A stretch of 64,000 nt of DNA from Tigriopus japonicus (lineage: Eukaryota; Arthropoda; Copepoda; Harpacticoida; Harpacticidae). The position numbers were made by a program, and so were the translations under genes. The notes under the pieces were generated by a model. The model had not been told where the DNA came from, did not search any database, and saw nothing but the letters and a program-made list of their open reading frames with translations. Positions 41,299-51,693 of the stretch are shown here, piece after piece (the stretch's first letter is position 1; each line of letters opens with the position of its first letter). The stretch is taken from NCBI GenBank assembly GCA_010645155.1, contig CM021315.1:7857126-7921125 (forward strand), read 5' to 3'.

Positions 41299-41766
41299 TT
41301 AGTCAAATGTGGAATGGCTTTGCTCGGCAAATCTGAATGCCAAAGTGCCTCCTTGAAATGCAGGAGGACCTTCTTCACCATTCCTGGTGTTGTAAGAAGG
41401 TGGTCGATTGAAAGACCCAAATGATGAAGTCCGTTCCAAAGGTTCCAAGAGCATTGGTCTCATTTGGCTTTGAAGCTCTTGCTGAAGGTCGTCAGCAGCG
41501 ATGGTAGACATAGAGATAGTGTCCAAATCACGCTCCGTTTCCTCGGAAAACACCATTTTGGATGGGAATTGAATCACTTCTGGACGACGAATAGACCAGC
41601 TTTGGATCCTCTTCCTCATGAACATGATCACTACTAAACAAGCACTCAAACTCACAATCCAGACCAGAATCGCCACGAACAAGTTGACATGAACAGTCTT
41701 AACTAGCATGTAACCGGACAATATGGCGTATAAAACCGAGGATATCACTTCAAACAAAGTCATCAT
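41299..41766 (-). CDS. Small two-helix membrane protein (ORF B)
   Basis: This is an uninterrupted 155-aa frame that starts with two ATGs. Two hydrophobic helices (about 5-24 and 28-50) are followed by a basic stop-transfer (MRKRIQSW) and a cytosol-like tail with acidic and Ser-rich parts and a PPSYNT motif near the C-terminus. PPxY motifs bind WW domains of NEDD4-type ligases in many small membrane proteins, which would fit endolysosomal sorting, but that is inference. The start lies 7 nt after the stop codon of ORF A. It could be the second cistron of one mRNA, or its own 5' exon may be missed. Confidence 0.65.
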   Translation of the reverse strand: MMTLFEVISSVLYAILSGYMLVKTVHVNLFVAILVWIVSLSACLVVIMFMRKRIQSWSIRRPEVIQFPSKMVFSEETERDLDTISMSTIAADDLQQELQSQMRPMLLEPLERTSSFGSFNRPPSYNTRNGEEGPPAFQGGTLAFRFAEQSHSTFD

Positions 41767-41773
41767 GATCTAT

Positions 41774-42115
41774 TTATGTGGTTGTTCTTGCCCTGAGGAT
41801 GTGAGGGGTAGCCGGAATAACGGTGTCGAGTTCAAAGGTCTCGACCACCATACTGGAATCGATTTGGTCGATGTGAGCAAATCTCAGTTCACTAGTGATT
41901 GGAGCGGATAATCGGCAGAGTTTCTGATGTCGAATGGTTCGGTATGTGGATTTGCCGTAGTAGTAAGAGCCTATTAGAACGGATGAGAAGAGGATCACCG
42001 TGACAAGGGCCACTGATAAGAGGAACATGGACCAATTCTCGCGATAAATTTGAATGAGGGTGATGGGTGCGAAATAGAGCGATGCTTCACTGACGAACTT
42101 ACATAGATTCGACAT
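41774..42115 (-). CDS. Small membrane protein (ORF A)
   Basis: This is an uninterrupted 113-aa frame. A weaker hydrophobic segment near residue 10-22 is followed by a strong one (about 29-52, FLLSVALVTVILFSSVLIGS) and then a basic patch (GKSTYRTIRHQK). A second upstream frame of 24 codons beginning near 42174 ends at a strong donor-like sequence (AT|GTAAGT) inside the start of this ORF, so the 5' structure is uncertain. Together with ORF B the segments would resemble a four-helix membrane protein split in two. I do not recognise the family. Confidence 0.5.
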   Translation of the reverse strand: MSNLCKFVSEASLYFAPITLIQIYRENWSMFLLSVALVTVILFSSVLIGSYYYGKSTYRTIRHQKLCRLSAPITSELRFAHIDQIDSSMVVETFELDTVIPATPHILRARTTT

Positions 42116-42321
42116 GTTTCTTAATACTAGCCTGACCGATTACCATGTTGAAACCAAGGGAGACTAGCTTCATGCTCAGGATTAGTGACAATTGCATGCA
42201 TAACACGCTAACTACAACAGGAAGTTGATAAAGCGGGGGTTCGACAGAATTTTTCAAACGTCAGAATTTTAATTGTGAGAGACATATTAATAAAGCATGT
42301 GTAAAAAAAGGACGATGATGT

Positions 42322-44589
42322 TTAAAGACTTTGTTTCATCTTTTGTTTCTTCTGCCAAACGGCTTTCCTTCCTTTCTTCGCCTTCATGGTCATCTGGTTT
42401 TGCTTTTGCACGCGATTTCGACGCTTCTTCTTGATTATCTTGGCCAAGATCGGTCTCTGCTCTTCGTACTTCGCTCTGGTTTCATCTAATGATTCCTTGT
42501 CATGGGACAAGAACTCGGCGCCTTCGATTAACCTTGGATCATTGACCTTGAACAAGAAAGGCTCCGTGAGCTTGGAAGAGATTGAGATCGATTTTTGAGC
42601 CAATTTCCGAGAAAACTCCGCCATTTGATCTGCCTGCGATGGAAGCGCCGTTTTGAAATTCTTGCTCTCCTTCGGTTTCTCCTCATCTTCATCTTCACTA
42701 GATGAGTCATATTTGAAGGGATTGCGCTCCAGGAATCCTAATTTGCCTTTCTTGTCCTTCTTATTCACCTCTTCCGCTTCATAAGGCTCTCGACCGAATT
42801 TTTTGAGTAAACTGAATCCTTGGCTGGATTGACCCGCTTCTCCGCCGTTAAAACCGAAAGAGAACCCGCTTTTCGGTTCAGTTTTCGAGAACGTGTCCTT
42901 CTTGAGGTAGTAAGATTTTTCTTGACTAACCTCTGGCATGGGCGTTTCGGTGGGAGGAGGCTGGATTTCGGATTTTTCCGAACTGTCCGAATCACTTTCT
43001 TGACCTTTTTCAAACTTTTTGGCGAGCGCTTCGTCATCCGGATCGAAACGTAATTTGGAGGTATCTTTGAATTCGACCCCTCGTGGTTTCTTCTTTTCAC
43101 TCGTCGTCGATTTATCACCAATGACAGCTTGGAGAAGCTCTAAATTGCGTTGCTTTTCCTTTTGAATGTCTATGTCGATATCATCTTTTTCCTTGTCGTT
43201 TTTGTTCTCACTCTCGGATTCGTCCGACGAGGAATCACTTTCTTTGAATCGGGCATCGACTTTGAATCGATCATCTGTGGCTGCAATCCGAGATTGAAGC
43301 TCCAATAATTTTTCACCCGATTTTCCTTCGAATTGTTCCTTCACTTTGAAATGATCTTCATCATCGGAATCGTCCGATTCTTGGAATAGTTTGGCCTTGT
43401 TGTCGTTTTTGACGTTATTATCGTCGAATCTGATTTTCTTTGCCTGCGCTTGCCCGTCCACTTTGATTTTTCCTAACATTTTCTGGCTCTTTTGCAATTC
43501 CTTTTGTCTTTGCTTTATTGATTGCAATCTTTTTGAATTGGCATCCTCAACATTAGGATGTTTGTTGAAATTTTGTTCAAAAGACTTCTTTGACGGGTGA
43601 TTTTGACGATTCGACTGTTCTTCATCATCGGAATCGCCCCAAAAATCTCCACCAAATTTCAATCCCTGATCGGTCGGAACTTTCGATTCTTCAGCATCAT
43701 CAGACTCTTCATCTGAGTTTGAGTAATACCTCTTTCTGCCTAAAGGTTTGGGTTTGGATGCTTGGTTAGGCTTTTCAATCTTTTTCTGAGTAGGTCTGGG
43801 TATCAATGGCACGGATTGAGATGTCCCTTCTTCGTCTTCATCCTCGCTACTAGAATGATATTTTCGCTTCGAGTTGCTCATTGTTCCTTTCGGTTGCTTG
43901 ATCTTCTGCGATTTGACCAAAGAGGATCGACCTTCACCTCTGTCCGTTCTGTTATTGTCGTCTTCATCATCGGAAAAGGTTACAAGGCCATTTTTGGCCT
44001 TACCCACTCCAGGCACCGTTTCGTCCACGTTTTCCTTATATGATTGGATGAACATGGATTCTTGATCAACAAGGTTTTTAGCACGATCTTCTTTCACAGA
44101 CGCTTTGGCAGGCTTCTTTTCATTTGGTTCCTCATTCTTGACCACTTTCTTGAACATGGACATGGGATCGTAGTTGGGATTTTTATCATCTTGCTTAGGT
44201 TGTTGCGTTGTTTTGTCTTGTTGTTTTTGTTGCGTTGTTTTTTCTTCTTGGTGTTGTTGTTGTTGACCATCAAATTTTTGCAGTCTCTCTTGACGCTCTC
44301 TCTGAAGTCTTTGCATGAAACTTTCTTGAGCGGCTTGGACTTTCAAGTTCTGTTTCTTCCATTTCAATCCATTTAAGGTTTGAATACATTTAGGCAAGGA
44401 TTCTTCAGTCATGTTGGCATTGATGAATGCGAATGTGGAGATAATCTTGCCGTCGATGTCGGTCTTGTTTTTAATCTCAACATTGGTGACACTTCCAAAC
44501 CTCCCAAACAGTTTTTCCAAATCTTTAGAAGCCACATCCGGAAACAGATTTCCGACAAATAAACGCTTATTGGTCTCCGCATTCGTCAT
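42322..44589 (-). CDS. NOL8: NOL8-like nucleolar RNA-binding protein
   Basis: This is a 755-aa frame with the start placed at the ATG at 44589. A frame opens further upstream, but a strong 3' splice acceptor (TTTTCGCTGTGTTTCAG) ends 7 nt before this ATG, so the upstream codons are not coding. One N-terminal RRM is present (about 8-86: RLFVGNLF as RNP2, STFAFINA as RNP1-like), followed by a conserved KVQAAQESFMQRLQRER segment seen in NOL8 after the RRM. The rest is long, acidic and Ser-rich with repeated SSSEDED-type casein-kinase-like patches. A basic C-terminus (about 730-755) suits nucleolar targeting. NOL8 is a nucleolar factor in rRNA processing. Assignment rests on the RRM, the segment after it and overall layout. 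Confidence 0.85.
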   Translation of the reverse strand: MTNAETNKRLFVGNLFPDVASKDLEKLFGRFGSVTNVEIKNKTDIDGKIISTFAFINANMTEESLPKCIQTLNGLKWKKQNLKVQAAQESFMQRLQRERQERLQKFDGQQQQHQEEKTTQQKQQDKTTQQPKQDDKNPNYDPMSMFKKVVKNEEPNEKKPAKASVKEDRAKNLVDQESMFIQSYKENVDETVPGVGKAKNGLVTFSDDEDDNNRTDRGEGRSSLVKSQKIKQPKGTMSNSKRKYHSSSEDEDEEGTSQSVPLIPRPTQKKIEKPNQASKPKPLGRKRYYSNSDEESDDAEESKVPTDQGLKFGGDFWGDSDDEEQSNRQNHPSKKSFEQNFNKHPNVEDANSKRLQSIKQRQKELQKSQKMLGKIKVDGQAQAKKIRFDDNNVKNDNKAKLFQESDDSDDEDHFKVKEQFEGKSGEKLLELQSRIAATDDRFKVDARFKESDSSSDESESENKNDKEKDDIDIDIQKEKQRNLELLQAVIGDKSTTSEKKKPRGVEFKDTSKLRFDPDDEALAKKFEKGQESDSDSSEKSEIQPPPTETPMPEVSQEKSYYLKKDTFSKTEPKSGFSFGFNGGEAGQSSQGFSLLKKFGREPYEAEEVNKKDKKGKLGFLERNPFKYDSSSEDEDEEKPKESKNFKTALPSQADQMAEFSRKLAQKSISISSKLTEPFLFKVNDPRLIEGAEFLSHDKESLDETRAKYEEQRPILAKIIKKKRRNRVQKQNQMTMKAKKGRKAVWQKKQKMKQSL

Positions 44590-44606
44590 GATGGTCCTGA
44601 AACACA
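44590..44606 (-). promoter_or_regulatory. NOL8: 3' splice acceptor before the NOL8 start
   Basis: On the minus strand, a pyrimidine-rich tract ends in TTTCAG and is followed by GACCATC then the ATG at 44589. The preceding gene's stop is only 150 nt upstream, so the 5' splice partner is either inside that gene or supplied in trans. Confidence 0.6.
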
Positions 44607-44669
44607 GCGAAAAGAAACAATCGTGAGAACATGACTCAATCACAGCCACTGAAGAAAAGTCACTTATTC

Positions 44670-44675
44670 TTTATT
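44670..44675 (-). terminator. SRFBP1: Poly(A) signal of SRFBP1-like gene
   Basis: TTTATT on the + strand is AATAAA on the minus strand, about 65 nt past the SRFBP1-like stop codon and about 80 nt before the NOL8 start. Confidence 0.55.
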
Positions 44676-44739
44676 ATAATCCTCGGACAAGAGCAATATG
44701 GGGTCATACAAAGGTTCATAAGGGAAAAGTCGGTGAGCC

Positions 44740-46431
44740 TCAGAACACGATTTTCTTCCCTTGAAATGGTGCCAATCCTTTATTCATTTCTTTCTTGGCA
44801 GCCCAACTTGGATGCACGTGTTTGGGCGGTCCAGCTTTTGATTGGAAATCATGATTACCCTTATTGGATGCTTGCGATGGGAAAGAAGAGGCTGAAGTGG
44901 ACGCGCCACTCTCGTTGAACGTGGTCTTTCGACCTTGGAACTCTGCCAAACCAGGATTGGCATTCTTCTTGGCCTCCCATGAAGGATGTAAAGTTCTCGC
45001 CCCTCGACCTCCTCGAACGTGTCCTCGATCGCCTCTTTCTCCACGGAATGAACCTCGGTCACCTCCACGATACGATCCTCGGTCAAAACCTCGACCTCGA
45101 TCACCCATGCCACGGCCACGGAATGAGCCGCGATCACATCCTCGACCACGGAAGGACTCGCGATCTAGACCTCGGCCTCGACCTCTGAATGAGCCTCGGG
45201 TTCCATAGGAGCCTCGATCTTGACTTCGACCTCGTCCACGATCGCGAAATGAGCCTCGATGTCCGCCACGACTTCGTCCTCTTTGATCTCCCACATGACC
45301 AAAGAATGAATCACCTTGGAACCGCTTCGTATCGTCCACTTCATGTAGTTGGGAATCGTCTTCTGTGGCCTCTTCTTCCTCTTCTTCTTCACTTTCGCCG
45401 CCTTGAAAAAATGAGGATTTGCCGGCCTTGGCCGAGCTTTTGGGTTTGCCTTCGGCGGGTGTCTCTTCTTCGGACTCTTCCGCGGACATATCGTTCAAAC
45501 TAAGGCTACGTATTTCCATTTCTCCATTCCGTATGACTTCATCTCCTCCCTCGTCCTCTTCCTCATCCTCAGTTTCCTCTTGATCCTCTATATTGTCATC
45601 AGTAACTTCTTCTTCATTATCATCGCTGGCCTGATCATGCTCTTCGTTTTCACTCTCTTCAACATCAGACTCAGAATCTTCAGCGGAGTTCTTCTGAATG
45701 AGATTCTTTAACGACCCCGCAAAATTCTTTTCAACATCTTCTTCCTCTTCACTTTCTTCAACCTCAGGTTCCGTTCCCTTATTCAAGACTTCTTCTTCTT
45801 CTTCATCTTCCTCATCTTCACTCATCATCATTTCCTCCTCTTCCATCGGCTTCTTCTTCATATTTACTTCTTTGAGTTTCTTAACAGCTTTTTTCTTCTT
45901 CTTTTCCGGTGGCGGTTGATCCAAAGGCAACCCTTTTCTCTTGAGCATCATTTCACGTTTTCTGGCTTCGACCTTTTCAATCTTACGAGCTTTGACTCCC
46001 GAGCTTTTCTTGATTTGTTTGGCCCCCAAAGCCGGAAGTAATCGCTGGACTTCCTCATCCCATTTGGGATATTTCTGTCGGAAGGCTTGAACTTTGGCCA
46101 GAACGGCCTTGTGGTTGGCTAATCGGACTTTAGCCCGAAGGTCCATGTCTTCCGAAGGCGCAATGGCCTCGAAAGTGCGTTGGTTTTGCAAGGCAAATCG
46201 AGCTATGGCATCGCGGGGAGCGTCTTTGATGAGCATGATCTCTTGGCGAAAGCGATCTAATTTGCGATCTCGCTTTAATTGAGCCGATTCCACGGTGATG
46301 TTGCGAGCCTGAAGGGTTTTGATTTGACGACTGAGTTGGTGAATCAGGTGGACCTTGGCTTGCTTGACGGCCGGACGAAGACCCACGATGGTGTTGTTCA
46401 AGGTCAGGTAATCGAGGTCTTGACCCCCCAT
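44740..46431 (-). CDS. SRFBP1: SRFBP1/BUD22-like protein
   Basis: This is a 563-aa, single-exon frame. The N-terminal 150 residues are basic and helical, in the style of the BUD22 domain (NNTIVGLRPAVKQAKVHLIHQL, RFALQNQRTFEAI). A Lys-rich block and a long Asp/Glu-rich middle (about 195-345) follow, then an RGG-rich region (about 395-480) of repeated RGRG/DRGS units. The C-terminus holds LHPSWEAKK...FQGRK and, after a linker, a second copy HPSWAAKK...FQGKK at the very end. The end motif HPSWEA...FQGKKI is a hallmark of SRFBP1. BUD22-family proteins act in small-subunit ribosome biogenesis; vertebrate SRFBP1 also binds SRF. The RGG region and duplicated end motif are additions relative to the human protein as I know it. 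Confidence 0.88.
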   Translation of the reverse strand: MGGQDLDYLTLNNTIVGLRPAVKQAKVHLIHQLSRQIKTLQARNITVESAQLKRDRKLDRFRQEIMLIKDAPRDAIARFALQNQRTFEAIAPSEDMDLRAKVRLANHKAVLAKVQAFRQKYPKWDEEVQRLLPALGAKQIKKSSGVKARKIEKVEARKREMMLKRKGLPLDQPPPEKKKKKAVKKLKEVNMKKKPMEEEEMMMSEDEEDEEEEEVLNKGTEPEVEESEEEEDVEKNFAGSLKNLIQKNSAEDSESDVEESENEEHDQASDDNEEEVTDDNIEDQEETEDEEEDEGGDEVIRNGEMEIRSLSLNDMSAEESEEETPAEGKPKSSAKAGKSSFFQGGESEEEEEEEATEDDSQLHEVDDTKRFQGDSFFGHVGDQRGRSRGGHRGSFRDRGRGRSQDRGSYGTRGSFRGRGRGLDRESFRGRGCDRGSFRGRGMGDRGRGFDRGSYRGGDRGSFRGERGDRGHVRGGRGARTLHPSWEAKKNANPGLAEFQGRKTTFNESGASTSASSFPSQASNKGNHDFQSKAGPPKHVHPSWAAKKEMNKGLAPFQGKKIVF

Positions 46432-46969
46432 GATATCAGGCAGAAGGTTGTTTAAGATTAAACAAATTGTGATGTTGAGAGTTGCAGAGGAACCATGCGT
46501 GTTTGTTTTGATATGTTAGTACAAATTTTGACCGGTAGAGTTGGACTCGTGGAGTTGGATTTGAACAAGGAGAGTTGATTTAAAAAAAAATGAAACAAAT
46601 TTATGCGTTGAGTAAAATGAAAAATCGTTCTCTCAGGTTTCGCATTCGGTTATTTAGTGTTAATTGCGCTACTTCATCCTTAACCTAAAGACAAGGCATG
46701 TTTTAGGGTTTGTATCACTGTGAAGCTAACAAAGGACGACCAGGACGACGGGAAAAATTTGTTGTAGATGTTTTCTTCACGTTTTACCTTTTAATTTGAC
46801 TGAAAATGAATGATTTGATGCCCATTTCAATGGAATAGACGCAAGTCAAAGTTGAATTCTATTCTTTTTGTTTGTTTGTTCTAACAAAAAGGGGTTTTGG
46901 CATAAAACTGACAAAATGTTCAACAACAAGGGTATCATTATTATCCGTACGAGTATCGCAAATCTGATC
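46432..46969. other. Intergenic spacer
   Basis: About 540 bp lie between the SRFBP1-like start and the TPR-protein stop codon, both minus strand. It has AT-rich patches and no recognisable gene. Confidence 0.5.
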
Positions 46970-47683
46970 TCAGAGGACCTTCTTGTCCGCCAACGAGGCA
47001 TTTGAGTCGCATTGCTCCACCGGATCCTCGCCTTGGTCAAACAGATCAAGCGGTGGATCCAACAGGGATTGGTGGGACCGGTGCTTGAATTTGCGGTACA
47101 TCTTACAAACAAAGAAGGCCAGAAATGACACGGTCAGCACCATGGTCACTTTCAGGAAAGGGTGAGGTAGCCAGGGCTCATCTTGGTTCCATAAGGTATC
47201 CACTACTACCCCGATAGCTGACACCACAATACCTACGGCTGCTCCGACAAAGGGATATTCGTCATCCAGGGCCGTTTCTTTGACTAATTCCCGTTGACAT
47301 CGCTTAACCCAATCCATGTAAAACTCTTTGTCCCAATGGGACATTTGGAAGCACAATTGGAACAATTCCAAGGCTGAGGCAAAATCATGCACCGCATAAA
47401 AGACCTCAGCCTTTCTGAGGTAGCCCAGGCACGATTCGGGACTCATTCGAATCAGGAAATCCGCATCCAAAAGTGCGTGGTAGTATTGCTCTTGCTTGAT
47501 GAAACATTTACTCCTTTGAGAGTAAAATAGGGGTTCTTCCGGATTGATATGGATAGCTTGAGACCAATATAAAAAGGCTTCCATGTATTGACCTTCTTTC
47601 ATGGATTGATCAGCCTTTTGCTTAATGACCTCTAATTTTTCACTGTCGGTTGAGGTGGATCTTTCTTTATTATGCCGACCCAT
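46970..47683 (-). CDS. TPR-domain membrane protein
   Basis: This is a single-exon frame of 237 aa. Residues about 15-130 form three TPR-like helical repeats (Ser/Thr-rich start, EGQYMEAFLYWSQAIHINPE, YYHALLDADFLIRMSPE, DFASALELFQLC). Two hydrophobic segments follow (about 143-163, VGAAVGIVVSAIGVVVDTLW, and about 177-197), then a basic patch and an acidic tail. TPR domains bind protein partners such as chaperones; the tail anchor would place it on an internal membrane with the TPR in the cytosol. I cannot name the ortholog. It is divergent from the BRAT1-like gene. Confidence 0.75.
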   Translation of the reverse strand: MGRHNKERSTSTDSEKLEVIKQKADQSMKEGQYMEAFLYWSQAIHINPEEPLFYSQRSKCFIKQEQYYHALLDADFLIRMSPESCLGYLRKAEVFYAVHDFASALELFQLCFQMSHWDKEFYMDWVKRCQRELVKETALDDEYPFVGAAVGIVVSAIGVVVDTLWNQDEPWLPHPFLKVTMVLTVSFLAFFVCKMYRKFKHRSHQSLLDPPLDLFDQGEDPVEQCDSNASLADKKVL

Positions 47684-48353
47684 GATAAGTAAAATATTTC
47701 TGAGATGATACGTTCACATTGCGATTATCTTTTGTGGTTCTTTTGGCCTTATCTGAGGGCCTCTGGAAGTCCTTTCTCTTCTTTGGCTTTCCTCATCTAA
47801 CATTTCCTCATGATGATGTTTGGCCTTATTTCTTGTCCTATTCAACCAAGCAGGCCTTTTACCGAGCTTCATTTGCCCTATATCAGGAAATTCCCTACAT
47901 TTAGTATCATGGAAGAGGCATCTAGAAACCTTACAATGTTTATAACCTTAAAACAGGACCTGTTTTTCTCATGGTGCCTTCTAAAGCCACGTTTTTCTGG
48001 TTTAATTACCCAGGCCTAATTATTCTACTGTAGTTTCTTTTCATTTACATTGTTTTTAACAATGTCCAGATGAAGTTTGTTTGAGAAATGATTTTAATAT
48101 CTTTATCAGGAGAAATCGCAAATCAAATAGAAAAAAATGATCAATTTTGGCCACTCTGGCGTTAAAATTGGAGAGCAAATTCCCCAACAAAACAATCAAC
48201 AGGGAGCCCAAATGGCATTTACACGTTGTGTGTTCTTGTCCCAGCACTTGTGAATCTTTACCTGTCAATATTGATCATATCATCTCCGACATTGAGTTCA
48301 TATTAATCGTATTGAAAACTCCCAAAAGGCTTTAAAGAGAATTGGAGAAGAAA
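47684..48353. other. Divergent promoter region
   Basis: About 670 bp separate the start codons of the TPR protein (-) and the BRAT1-like gene (+). Open frames inside are short. No TATA box could be assigned; a shared or paired promoter is likely from the geometry alone. Confidence 0.45.
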
Positions 48354-50510
48354 ATGAGTGCCGCATCTAGATTAATCATCAAAGTTTGGAGTCTAGTCCA
48401 TTCCAATTTTCACGGTTTTCGAGACGACACCTATTTGCAGAAGTTTCGCAGTTTGTTGGTGTACCATATTCTCAGAAAGCCCTCAAATTATACCGTATTT
48501 AAGCTTGGAGAGACCTTAAAAAAGGATTTCAGCGAATCTTTGTCTCTCTTGAAGTATTTGTTGGCCTTATTTGCCAAAATCGTCGGCCAACATCAACAAG
48601 CACGGGAGGATATTCAAGAGTACATGTCAAAATGTCCGCAAATCATGGCCAAAGTTTACTCTTCTGTGGAATTCTTTGAATTAATGGATGCCTTGGTCTT
48701 GTCTGAGCCTTCGAATTTGGAATTCTGCCTTGCGAAAGCCCAAGAAAATATCTTGAAACTGTTAGACAATCCCCAAGATCATCTGCCCAACAACATTTTT
48801 TGGCGGAGATCTTTCTTTAAGATATGCCTTTCAACATTCAGAAAGACCCTTAAGAGCCCGAGCCCCTCGTTGGTGGATATTGGTCCCGATTCATTCCCAA
48901 GACGTTTAGTATTTCATCCTAATCATCGGTTTAAAAGGAGCTTCTTCAAGGAATTCATCATGGGGGTAATTCAAACCTACGGATTGTCTGAGCTCAAGCA
49001 TTCACCCAAATTTCAAGGCTTTATGTTGGATTGGAGCCAAAGCCCGGAAATCCGAGACCATCCGGATTGTCAAATTTTGTACGGAATCTCAATCTGGAAA
49101 GACGTACAAAGCTGCGTGGAACCGTATTTCTATCCTGAAAGCAAATTAATCACGCCCAATGATCTCCATTCGGTTTTAGAACCACTTTCTGCTTTGATCG
49201 ATCAAAATTTGGTGTGCTTCAAAGATGGCTCGAAGATCCCCAGTCGCATCCGTGATGATGTTAAGAGAAACTTGGAGACTGGAACCAATATGTGGAGAAA
49301 TGTGATCATTTGGCGGTATTTCCGATTTCCGGAATTGGCTTTCGATCATTTGAAACTGATTCAGTCTGGAGACCATGATTTAAGCGATCGTGATATTCTG
49401 GAATTGATTCGCGATATATTTAATGCCAAGTATCATAGATCAGGGCTCGAGTTCACAAAGAATGAGTCTGAGATTCCTGGTTTATTAATCGATCTTTCCT
49501 TGAGGACAGATCTTCCCATCAAAAGCCGCATGAAGTGCCTGGAAGTCTTAGGAAACCAATTTTTTTTCAACTGTAGTGAACGTAGAGGCGAGTCTTTTGA
49601 GAAACGCTTCGATAAACTGTGGATTCTTGCCTCGAATGAGAATTGGGAGATCGTCGATGGATTTCTAAATCTCTTGGCTGATGCTCCGAGACATTCGACC
49701 ATCAGTCAATCAGATCTGGAAAAGATATTGAACTTTCTGAAGATCTGCCTCGACCATGAGAACAGCTTTATTCGAGCCAATGTCTTCAATGTTTTCGCTG
49801 GAATGTGTAGAGGAAAAGAAACTCTCCATCTTTTAGTAAACACGAAAATGTCCATTCCAATGCAAGTGCGTGAGGTATTCGAACACGAGACCGAGGCTGT
49901 GGTTCGGAGAAGTGCGGTGGGTTGTCTTAGCACATACACTTCTTTTGTCGTCCCCAGTAATCCACCCGATTTATTTGTGTTTGAAACCATGTACCTGGCT
50001 GTCTTGGACCTTGATTGGGAAGTGAAAGAAATTGCCTTAAAAAGATTCTGGGCCCCTCGTATTACAAATGGGGACCTTGATCCCATGGAGATGTCAGAAA
50101 CTTACATGGTGAACGTTTGTCTATTTGTCTTTGAGGATTATGACAAGCGGAATCGAGACCTGTTTTCGCGATTCATCAAAAGACTCAAACTTGACGATCC
50201 TTCAGACTTTGATCGTGAATCCGTTGAACTCAATAACGATGGCATAACAATTGAAGTTGAATCCAACGACAAGAATTGGATTCTGAAGCATTATAAACCC
50301 AGTGAGAAAAGTAAAGAGCTCATCCGATTCCCGCCCAAAGAGTCTTTCTCTGTTTTAATGGATAAAGTGAAAGCTCTTGATCATGATGCCTGGGTTCGAG
50401 AGTTCGATGATCGAAATGATCCTGCCAAAGAGCTCATTGATGTCATGATGGATATTTACCATTACGATTCTCAATCAGAGTCAGAGGCGAATACTGTTGA
50501 TTGTGTTTAG
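48354..50510 (+). CDS. BRAT1: BRAT1-like HEAT-repeat protein
   Basis: This is a single-exon frame of 718 aa from ATG at 48354 (an earlier in-frame TTG at 48342 is ignored). It is helical throughout, without membrane segments. The C-terminal half has HEAT-type repeats, including ENSFIRANVFNVFAGMC and LAVLDLDWEVKEIALKRFW, the second being very like the DLDWEV repeat of BRAT1. It ends in TVDCV. In vertebrate BRAT1 the extreme C-terminus (D-C-Y) is reported to insert in the active site of INTS11, the Integrator endonuclease; a penultimate Cys at the very end here is consistent with that. The N-terminal half is poorly conserved. Assignment rests on the DLDWEV repeat, size and C-terminus. Confidence 0.7.
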   Translation: MSAASRLIIKVWSLVHSNFHGFRDDTYLQKFRSLLVYHILRKPSNYTVFKLGETLKKDFSESLSLLKYLLALFAKIVGQHQQAREDIQEYMSKCPQIMAKVYSSVEFFELMDALVLSEPSNLEFCLAKAQENILKLLDNPQDHLPNNIFWRRSFFKICLSTFRKTLKSPSPSLVDIGPDSFPRRLVFHPNHRFKRSFFKEFIMGVIQTYGLSELKHSPKFQGFMLDWSQSPEIRDHPDCQILYGISIWKDVQSCVEPYFYPESKLITPNDLHSVLEPLSALIDQNLVCFKDGSKIPSRIRDDVKRNLETGTNMWRNVIIWRYFRFPELAFDHLKLIQSGDHDLSDRDILELIRDIFNAKYHRSGLEFTKNESEIPGLLIDLSLRTDLPIKSRMKCLEVLGNQFFFNCSERRGESFEKRFDKLWILASNENWEIVDGFLNLLADAPRHSTISQSDLEKILNFLKICLDHENSFIRANVFNVFAGMCRGKETLHLLVNTKMSIPMQVREVFEHETEAVVRRSAVGCLSTYTSFVVPSNPPDLFVFETMYLAVLDLDWEVKEIALKRFWAPRITNGDLDPMEMSETYMVNVCLFVFEDYDKRNRDLFSRFIKRLKLDDPSDFDRESVELNNDGITIEVESNDKNWILKHYKPSEKSKELIRFPPKESFSVLMDKVKALDHDAWVREFDDRNDPAKELIDVMMDIYHYDSQSESEANTVDCV

Positions 50511-50660
50511 GTCAGGGATAATACATATATCTCTTGGCTTCTTATCTATAGTTCGCACAATATAACCTAACGGACTTCCCTTGTCAATGAAGCAAGGCGA
50601 AGAGGTCTTGAAGTTCAAACCTCCTTTAATATTATTAGTAGTTGCTCATTATTTGTCATC

Positions 50661-51669
50661 ATGACAATGCATCGGAGGTCTCTGACGTTAGTCATTGCAT
50701 CAATTCTAGCTCATGGAGCATTCTCAGATGTTCCACCATGCGACCCGCCGTTTGTTTATTTTCCCGGAGTTGGTTGCATGACTGATCCATTCCAATACTA
50801 TTCCAGGAATTATACCCAAGCTATTAGCTATTGTAAATCTGTTGGAGGTTATCTTGTAAGTATCGGCTTTAAAGACTAAATCTGCAACCATTTTAAAACC
50901 TTCTTTTGCCGTTCTTCAGCTGGAGCCAAGTACGGACGAAATCCAAGGGTTCATCTTTGAAAATATCTTTGGCAACTCTGTCGAGGATTTTTGGTTGTCG
51001 TTGAAACGTAATGGGACAGATTTTATTTGGGATCACTCCCAGCAAGCTGTTTCATTTGATGCGTGGGGTGTGAATGAGCCCAATGAGGACAATGATTGCG
51101 TCGTAGCATCTGCGGAACATGCTTATTTTTGGGCTACTAGTGACTGTGACGTTGAGAAATACGTGGTTTGTAACACTCCAGAGCGTTTAGGGAGATGTCC
51201 GGGACCGTATTGGACTTTTAATGAAGATTTGCAGCAATGCTTTATCTGGAAAACAGATGCGATGTCATGGGAAAGTGCCGTTGATTTCTGCAAGTTGCAA
51301 GGAAATCGAACGCATTTGGTAAAAAACTGGATGGTCTCTCAATTTTCGCAAATTTAAGTTTTCTCAAATTTGCTTTAGGTTGAAATATTGACCAATGAGA
51401 AGAACGAGATATTGAGGGAGATGCTTTCCAAGGACAATGAGGCCTTCTTTAGAGGGACATTCTGGATTGGTTTAAATGATAGAGACGAAGAAGGCCGATA
51501 TATCTGGGAGAATTCTGGCCTTGAGGCTACCTTTTTCGATTGGGACTCTAATCAACCTGCGGGTGATCCTCAAGATTGTGCTGTGATGTACTCTGGAGGC
51601 TCCTACCATTGGTACGACTCGGACTGTCCAAGTTTATTTTATCCATTGTGCGAAGAAGAGCAGGAATAA
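50661..51669 (+). CDS. Secreted protein with two C-type lectin domains
   Basis: Three exons, 50661-50855, 50920-51318 and 51379-51669, all phase 0 and GT-AG, give 294 aa. A signal peptide (about 1-22) is followed by two C-type lectin domains. Domain 1 (about 27-165) has WLSLKRNG, an EPN motif at 118-120 and the paired cysteines; EPN usually means calcium-dependent binding of mannose-type sugars. Domain 2 (about 170-290) has WIGLNDRDEEG and QPAGD at 257-261 in place of the EPN/QPD triplet, so its sugar specificity is unclear. There is no membrane anchor, so it is probably secreted. It lies 150 nt after the BRAT1-like stop codon on the same strand. Confidence 0.92.
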
Positions 51670-51670
51670 A
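51665..51670 (+). terminator. Poly(A) signal overlapping the lectin stop codon
   Basis: AATAAA starts 2 nt before the TAA stop (51667-51669) and shares it. It is the only canonical signal before the convergent gene, though its use would give an extremely short 3' UTR. Confidence 0.4.
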
Positions 51671-51693
51671 ATTGAGATTCATTCACTTCAATC